From assembly GCA_019638805.1 (NCBI GenBank), contig JAHBTA010000003.1, positions 62,001 through 126,000 on the forward strand: DNA of 64,000 bases, given 5' to 3'. Shown here in pieces: positions 59,126-64,000 of the stretch. The notes under the pieces are model-generated. The model worked only from the letters and a program-made list of their open reading frames with translations, had not been told where the DNA came from and did not search any database. This stretch comes from Microbacteriaceae bacterium (lineage in GTDB: Bacteria > Actinomycetota > Actinomycetes > Actinomycetales > Microbacteriaceae). Positions within the stretch are counted from its first letter, which is position 1, and each line of letters starts with the position of its first letter. The translations under genes were made by a program, and so were the position numbers.

Positions 59126-61621
59126 CTACTCGCGGACGGTGGCGCCCACGCGCTCGGCCGCGAGGGCGGCCCCGGCGAGCTTGGCCTCGGTCGCCTCGGC
59201 GGCCGTGAGCGTGCGGTCGAAGGCGCGGAACCGCAGGGCGAAGGTCAGCGACTTGCTGCCCTCCGGCACCCCCTGACCGCGGTAGTCGTCCACCAGGCGC
59301 GCGTGCTCGAGCAGCTCCCCGGCGCCCTCGCGCACCGCGGCGAGCACCTCGCCCGCCGGGGTCTCCGCGGGAACCACGAGCGAGAGATCCTGCGTCGCGG
59401 CCGGGAGCGTTCCGATCGGGGTCGCCGCGATCTCGGCGGCGCCGAGCTCGATGAGGGCGTCCAGGTCGAGCTCGGCCAGCGCCACGACACGCGGCAGGTC
59501 GAGTTCGGCCGCGATCGAGGGCAGCAGTTCGCCCGCGATGCCCACCACGCGATGACCGCCGGCGCCGTCGGCCACTCGCAGCTGGGCGGTGCGGCCCGGG
59601 TGCATCGCCGGGTGCGTGCTCGCGACCGGCTCCGCGTGGACCGCGAGTGCCAGGTTCAGCTGGCGCACCGCATCCAGGGCTTCGGTCAGACCCGCGGGGA
59701 CCGCGGCGGCGCCCGGCTGCTTGGGCAGCGCGTCGCCCAGGAAGAGCACCGCCACGCGCCAGCCCTGGGGCGGGATGCCGTCGGCCAGCCGCGCGAGCGT
59801 CACGTCATCGGGGCGCTCGGCTCCGAGCGGGATGAAGTCGGTTCCCGGCGCCGCCGACCCCTCGGGACGGAAGACCGTCCCGACCTCGAAGAGCGCGAGG
59901 TCGGTCAGCCCGCGTGACAGGTTGCGGCGCGCGGTGTCGAGCAGGCCGGGCAGCAGGGTGCGGCGCAGCAGCGCGGCCTGCGGATCGAGCGCGTTGGCCA
60001 GCCGCACGGCAGCGGCGCCCGGCTCGAAGCGCTCGATCGTCGCCTCGGACACGAACGGGTAGCTCAGCACCTCGGTGGCCCCGGCCGCGGCGAGGGTCTG
60101 CGCGACCCGGCGACGGGCTGCCTGGGCACGGGTGAGTCCGCGACCGGGCGGGGCGACCGGCAGGATCGACGGGATCTCGTGGTACCCCACGATGCGCGCG
60201 ATCTCCTCCACGAGGGTGGGGCCGTCGATGAGGTCGGGGCGCCAGGTCGGCGGCGTCACCGTGGCGACGTCGCCGTCGACCTCCACGCCCGCACCGATGA
60301 GCTCGAGCGTTCCGACCACCTGCTCGCGGGTGTACTCCACGCCGACGAGCGAGGTCGGCAGCCCGAGCGGCATGACGATCGGCTCGGGAGCCGGCGCGGC
60401 ATCCAGGACCGACCCGAGCGGGTCGGCGGTGCCGCCGCCGAGCTCGACGAGCAGATCCACCACGCGCTGCGCCGCCGCGCGCGCGACCGCCGGGTCGACG
60501 CCGCGCTCGAAGCGCTTGGACGCCTCGCTCGGCAGCTTGTGTCGACGTGCGGTTCGGGCGATCGACACCGGGTCGAAGTTCGCCGCCTCGATGAGGATGT
60601 CGGTCGTGTCGTCCTCGATCTCGGTGGTCGCACCGCCCATGACGCCGGCCAGGCCGATCGGACCGGACTCGTCGGTGATCAGCAGATCCTCGGGCGAGAG
60701 CGTGCGGGTCTGGCCGTCGAGCGTGGTGAGCCTCTCACCCTTCGCGGCGCGGCGCACCGTGATGCCGCCCCGCAGCCGCTGCAGGTCGTAGCCGTGGATG
60801 GGCTGGCCCAGCTCGAACATGACGTAGTTCGTGATGTCGACCGGCAGCGAGATGGAGCGCACTCCGGCCAGGCGCAGGCGCGAGACCATCCAGGGCGGGG
60901 TCGGGCGGCTGCGGTCGACGCCACGGACCGTGCGGGTCACGAAGACCGAGGCCCCCTGCCGGTCGCGGATAGGCGCCGTGTCGTCGACGACGACCGGGAA
61001 CGCGCCGTCGGGTTCGGCGATCGCCAGCTCGGCCGGGTCGCGGAACGCGGCACCGGTCGAATGCGAGTACTCCCGCGCGATGCCGCGGATCGAGAACGCG
61101 TACCCGCGGTCGGGCGTGACGTTGACCTCGACGGCCGCGTCGTCCAGGCCCAGCAGGGCGATCGCATCCGTGCCCACCTCGGGATCGAGCCCGAGCTCGG
61201 TCAGCCGCAGGATGCCGTCGTGCTCGTCGCCCAGGCCGAGCTCGCGCTGGGAGGCGATCATGCCATCCGACACGTGGCCGTAGGTCTTCCGGGCGGCGAT
61301 CGGGAACGGGCCGGGCAGCACCGATCCGGGCAGGGTGACCACGACCTTGTCGCCGGCCAGGAAGTTGTGCGCGCCGCAGACGATGCCGCGCGGCTCGGCC
61401 TCGCCGACATCGACCTGGCACCAGCGGATGGTCTTGCCGTTGTTCTGCGGCTCGTCGACGAACTCGAGAACCTGCCCCACGACCACCGGGCCCTGGATCT
61501 CGGAGGCGTGCACGTCCTCCTCCTCGAGCCCGACGCGCACCAGGGCGGCGTGCAGGTGCTCGAGCGTGACGTCGTCGGGGAGGTCGACCCACTCCCCCAG
61601 CCAGCTGATCGGGATGCGCAT
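59126..61621 (-). CDS. pheT: Phenylalanyl-tRNA synthetase beta subunit
   Basis: The protein has 831 residues and begins MRIPISWLGEWVDLPDD. A tRNA-binding (EMAP-like) domain lies at about 40-155, a B3/B4 editing domain at about 215-390, B5 at about 405-475, a core domain, and a C-terminal FDX-ACB anticodon-binding domain (about 735-831). The start overlaps the pheS stop by one base. Confidence 0.95.
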   Translation of the reverse strand: MRIPISWLGEWVDLPDDVTLEHLHAALVRVGLEEEDVHASEIQGPVVVGQVLEFVDEPQNNGKTIRWCQVDVGEAEPRGIVCGAHNFLAGDKVVVTLPGSVLPGPFPIAARKTYGHVSDGMIASQRELGLGDEHDGILRLTELGLDPEVGTDAIALLGLDDAAVEVNVTPDRGYAFSIRGIAREYSHSTGAAFRDPAELAIAEPDGAFPVVVDDTAPIRDRQGASVFVTRTVRGVDRSRPTPPWMVSRLRLAGVRSISLPVDITNYVMFELGQPIHGYDLQRLRGGITVRRAAKGERLTTLDGQTRTLSPEDLLITDESGPIGLAGVMGGATTEIEDDTTDILIEAANFDPVSIARTARRHKLPSEASKRFERGVDPAVARAAAQRVVDLLVELGGGTADPLGSVLDAAPAPEPIVMPLGLPTSLVGVEYTREQVVGTLELIGAGVEVDGDVATVTPPTWRPDLIDGPTLVEEIARIVGYHEIPSILPVAPPGRGLTRAQAARRRVAQTLAAAGATEVLSYPFVSEATIERFEPGAAAVRLANALDPQAALLRRTLLPGLLDTARRNLSRGLTDLALFEVGTVFRPEGSAAPGTDFIPLGAERPDDVTLARLADGIPPQGWRVAVLFLGDALPKQPGAAAVPAGLTEALDAVRQLNLALAVHAEPVASTHPAMHPGRTAQLRVADGAGGHRVVGIAGELLPSIAAELDLPRVVALAELDLDALIELGAAEIAATPIGTLPAATQDLSLVVPAETPAGEVLAAVREGAGELLEHARLVDDYRGQGVPEGSKSLTFALRFRAFDRTLTAAEATEAKLAGAALAAERVGATVRE

Positions 61622-62661
61622 CAGACCACCATCCCGAACTGCTGCGAGAAGCGGATATCGCCCTCGACCATGTCGCGCATGTCGTTCATGTCGTTGCGGA
61701 ACTGCAGGGTGCGCTCGATCCCCATGCCGAACGCGAACCCCTGATACACCTCGGGGTCGATGCCGGCGGAGCGCAGCACATTGCGGTTCACCATGCCGCA
61801 TCCGCCCCACTCCACCCAGCGCGCGCCGCCCTTGGCGTTCGGCTGCCAGACGTCCATCTCGGCGCTCGGCTCGGTGAACGGGAAGTAGTTGGGACGCAGG
61901 CGGATCTGCGCGCCCTCGCCGAACAGGCTCCGCGCCATGTGCTCCAGCGTGCCGCGCAGGTGCGCCATGGTGAGGCCCTCATCGATCGCGAGGCCCTCGA
62001 TCTGATGGAACACCGGGGTGTGCGTCGCGTCGAGCTCGTCGGTGCGGAAGACCCGGCCGACCGCGGCGACGTACACCGGCAGCTCGCGCGTGAGCAGCGA
62101 GCGGATCTGCACCGGGCTGGTGTGCGTGCGCATGACCAGGTGGCGCTCGACCGGCTCGACATAGAAGGTGTCCTGCATCGCCCGCGCCGGGTGATCCTCG
62201 TCGAAGTTGAGCGCGTCGAAGTTGTACCACTCGTGCTCGAGTTCGGGGCCCTCGCCGATCTCCCAGCCCATCGAGATGAACAGGTCGCTCATCTGCTCCA
62301 TGAGAAGGGACAGAGGATGCCGTGCCCCGGCTCGCCAGCGGCTCGGCACCGCGGTCACGTCCACGGTCTCGCTCTCCAGACGGGCGGTCTCCTCGGCGGC
62401 GAGGATCGTGGCCTCTTGCGCCACGAGCGCCTGGGTCACCCGCCCGCGGGCCTCGCCCACCAGCTTGCCCAGCGCGGCCTTCTGGTCGGCGGGCACGTCG
62501 CGCAGGGTCGCGTTGAGCTTCGCGAGCGGGGATGCCTCCCCGGCATGCGCGGTGCGCGCGGCTTTCAGAGCGGCCGAGTCGCCGGCCGTGGAGATCGCGG
62601 CGAGCGCCGCATCCACCGCGGCCGAGACCGCCTTCTCGGTGATGGGCGTGGGGTCTGACAC
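61621..62661 (-). CDS. pheS: Phenylalanyl-tRNA synthetase alpha subunit
   Basis: This 346-residue class II synthetase has an N-terminal coiled coil (1-95), then motifs including MRTHTSPVQIRSL, GRVFRTDELDATHTPVFHQIEGL, and GFAFGMGIERTLQFRND. The GTG start at 62661 (MSDPTPIT) is preferred, and the upstream frame is basic non-coding-like sequence. Confidence 0.95.
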   Translation of the reverse strand: MSDPTPITEKAVSAAVDAALAAISTAGDSAALKAARTAHAGEASPLAKLNATLRDVPADQKAALGKLVGEARGRVTQALVAQEATILAAEETARLESETVDVTAVPSRWRAGARHPLSLLMEQMSDLFISMGWEIGEGPELEHEWYNFDALNFDEDHPARAMQDTFYVEPVERHLVMRTHTSPVQIRSLLTRELPVYVAAVGRVFRTDELDATHTPVFHQIEGLAIDEGLTMAHLRGTLEHMARSLFGEGAQIRLRPNYFPFTEPSAEMDVWQPNAKGGARWVEWGGCGMVNRNVLRSAGIDPEVYQGFAFGMGIERTLQFRNDMNDMRDMVEGDIRFSQQFGMVV

Positions 62662-62710
62662 GAGGCACAAGCCTACCGATGCGGCGGGGGCCTGCCGCGC
62701 GAGCGCGCGG

Positions 62711-63613
62711 CTACTCCCGGGTGCGGATCGCCGTCGTCGGGAGCGCCTGCGTCGCGAAGACCTTCCCTCGCCTGGGGATGCGGGGGCGGCCCGCACCCGG
62801 ACCGGTGCGCCGGGCGACGACGCGCGCGATCCAGGACAGCAGCAGGTTGGTCGCCAGGTAGATGACCAGGACGATGAGGAACACCGAGAGCTTGTACTGC
62901 TCGCCGTAGTAGTTGGACAGGTTGCTGACCTGACGCAGCAGCTCGCCGTACCCGATGATGTACGCCAGCGCGGTGTCCTTCAGCAGCACGACGAGCTGGG
63001 CGATGATGATCGGCAGCATGTTGCGCGCCGCCTGCGGGAACTCGATCAGGAAACGCGTCGCCAGCGGCGTCAACCCGACCGTGAGCCCGGCCTCGCGCTG
63101 CCCGCGCGGCAGAGCCGCGACCCCCGAGCGCAGGATCTCGCCGATGAGCGCCCCGTTGTAGACCGCGAGCGCCCAGACGCCGGCCCAGAACGACCCGGCC
63201 GAGAACACCAGCAGGATGAACAGCATCATGAGCAGCACGGGCATGCCGCGGAAGAACTCGAGAACGATCGTCGTCGGAACGCGCACGATCGCCGTCCGCG
63301 CCGTGCGCAGGAACGAGAACCCGATGCCGATGACGATCGCGAGCACGGCCGCGATGCCCGCCATCCGCAGCGTCCCCAGGTAGCCGTTGCCGATCGCGCG
63401 CCAGAAGGCGCGATCGTTCACGACGTCCCACCGGCTCCAGTCGAAATAGCCCGGCCGGGTCGAGCCGTCGGCTCCCACGCGCGGGAGGGCGAGCGACACG
63501 ATGACCCACGCCACGACGGCGGCCACCACGAGGCCGATGACGACGCCGACGATGTGGGCCCGGCGCCGTGCCTTCGGACCGGGGACGTCGTAGAGGACGG
63601 TGCTCGTGCTCAT
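62711..63613 (-). CDS. Polar amino-acid ABC transporter permease (GluD-like)
   Basis: This 300-residue permease has a membrane segment near 22-42 and five or so further segments. The HisM-type domain carries GTLRMAGIAAVLAIVIGIGFSFLR and an EAA-like loop (EFPQAARNMLPIIIAQLVVLLKDTALA). The long N-terminal part and position after a second permease gene match GluC-GluD glutamate uptake systems. It overlaps the neighbouring permease gene by 4 bases. Confidence 0.85.
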   Translation of the reverse strand: MSTSTVLYDVPGPKARRRAHIVGVVIGLVVAAVVAWVIVSLALPRVGADGSTRPGYFDWSRWDVVNDRAFWRAIGNGYLGTLRMAGIAAVLAIVIGIGFSFLRTARTAIVRVPTTIVLEFFRGMPVLLMMLFILLVFSAGSFWAGVWALAVYNGALIGEILRSGVAALPRGQREAGLTVGLTPLATRFLIEFPQAARNMLPIIIAQLVVLLKDTALAYIIGYGELLRQVSNLSNYYGEQYKLSVFLIVLVIYLATNLLLSWIARVVARRTGPGAGRPRIPRRGKVFATQALPTTAIRTRE

Positions 63614-64000
63614 CGCAGGACCGCCACGCGCTTCTCGACGTAGGTCTGCAGGCGTCCGAGCGGGATCGTGACCGCAAGGTAGAAGACCGCGACGGACAGC
63701 AGGATGGCGAGCACCTGATCCCCGCGCGCGTTGATCGCGGCGCGCGATGCGCCGATGAGCTCGACCACGAAGAACCCGCCCGCGACCGAGGTGTTCTTCA
63801 CCAGGGCGATGAGCACGTTGACGATCGGCGGGATGACCATCCGGATCGCCTGCGGCAGGATCACCTCGGACAGGGTCTGCCCGAACCCGAGCCCGATGCT
63901 GCGAGCCGCCTCGGCCTGCCCCACCGGGATGGCGTTGACACCCGATCGGATGCCCTCCGCGATGAAGGGCGAGGTGTACAGCGTCAGGCCGATCGCCGCG
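63610..64000 (-). CDS. Polar amino-acid ABC transporter permease (GluC-like), 5'-truncated by the window
   Basis: The frame is open to the window edge, giving 129 residues. It includes LYTSPFIAEGIRSGVNAIPVGQAEAARSIGLGF and the EAA loop LPQAIRMVIPPIVNVLIALVKNTSVAG, followed by a last membrane segment. It is the partner of the next permease. The ATPase and binding protein genes should lie to the right of the window. Confidence 0.88.
   Translation of the reverse strand, partial: AAIGLTLYTSPFIAEGIRSGVNAIPVGQAEAARSIGLGFGQTLSEVILPQAIRMVIPPIVNVLIALVKNTSVAGGFFVVELIGASRAAINARGDQVLAILLSVAVFYLAVTIPLGRLQTYVEKRVAVLR

Overview
This is a chromosomal window from a high-GC actinobacterium, most probably a member of the Microbacteriaceae (order Micrococcales). 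The support is the very high GC, many GTG/TTG starts and 4-base start/stop overlaps, the core gene string pheS-pheT, argCJBDF-argGH, tyrS, rrn, tlyA-nadK-recN-pyrG-nudix-xerD-parA-scpA-scpB-rluB-tyrA-cmk-der, and a 16S-23S-5S operon with no tRNA in its spacer. I do not name a genus.

Positions 1 to about 15,600 are the right-hand end of an integrated element. It ends with a tyrosine recombinase and its excisionase-like partner, placed just downstream of the 3' end of tRNA-Pro(GGG). The left end lies outside the window. The cargo is a defence-type island. (a) An HTH antitoxin-like gene is translationally coupled to a PIN nuclease-Ser/Thr kinase-zinc ribbon fusion, followed by a vWA (TerY-like) protein, a PP2C phosphatase and a convergent NERD nuclease-like gene. 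This is a TerY-P type phosphorylation triad with a toxin-antitoxin-like front end fused on. (b) A three-gene ABC-3C operon encodes a REase-like effector, a middle component and an SMC-like ATPase with a CxxC motif. (c) There are decayed accessory genes: a frameshifted small HTH gene, and an HTH gene split by a degenerate IS21-like element of 2,320 bp whose removal restores the reading frame. Two ICE-like genes sit at the left edge.

Positions 15.6-22.2 kb, just outside the element, are a mixed region: DoxX protein, a short UvrA paralogue, a cold-shock domain fused to a Shedu-like (DUF4263) nuclease domain, a VOC protein, and a divergent TetR/FAD-monooxygenase pair with two palindromic operators.

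Positions 22.2-37.9 kb are a dense minus-strand core cluster for ribosome maturation (Der, RluB, TlyA), nucleotide and amino-acid metabolism (Cmk, CTP synthase, NAD kinase, prephenate dehydrogenase) and chromosome maintenance (ParA, ScpA, ScpB, XerD, RecN). Positions 37.9-43.9 kb hold the rRNA operon and its leader. After it come a Pro/Ala-rich membrane protein, TyrRS, a DUF2207 membrane protein, a 3-methyladenine DNA glycosylase coupled to argH, the arginine biosynthesis genes, a DUF937 protein, phenylalanyl-tRNA synthetase and the start of an amino-acid ABC permease pair.

The most notable points are the PIN-kinase-zinc ribbon fusion at the head of a TerY-P triad, and the cold-shock-Shedu fusion just outside the element boundary.
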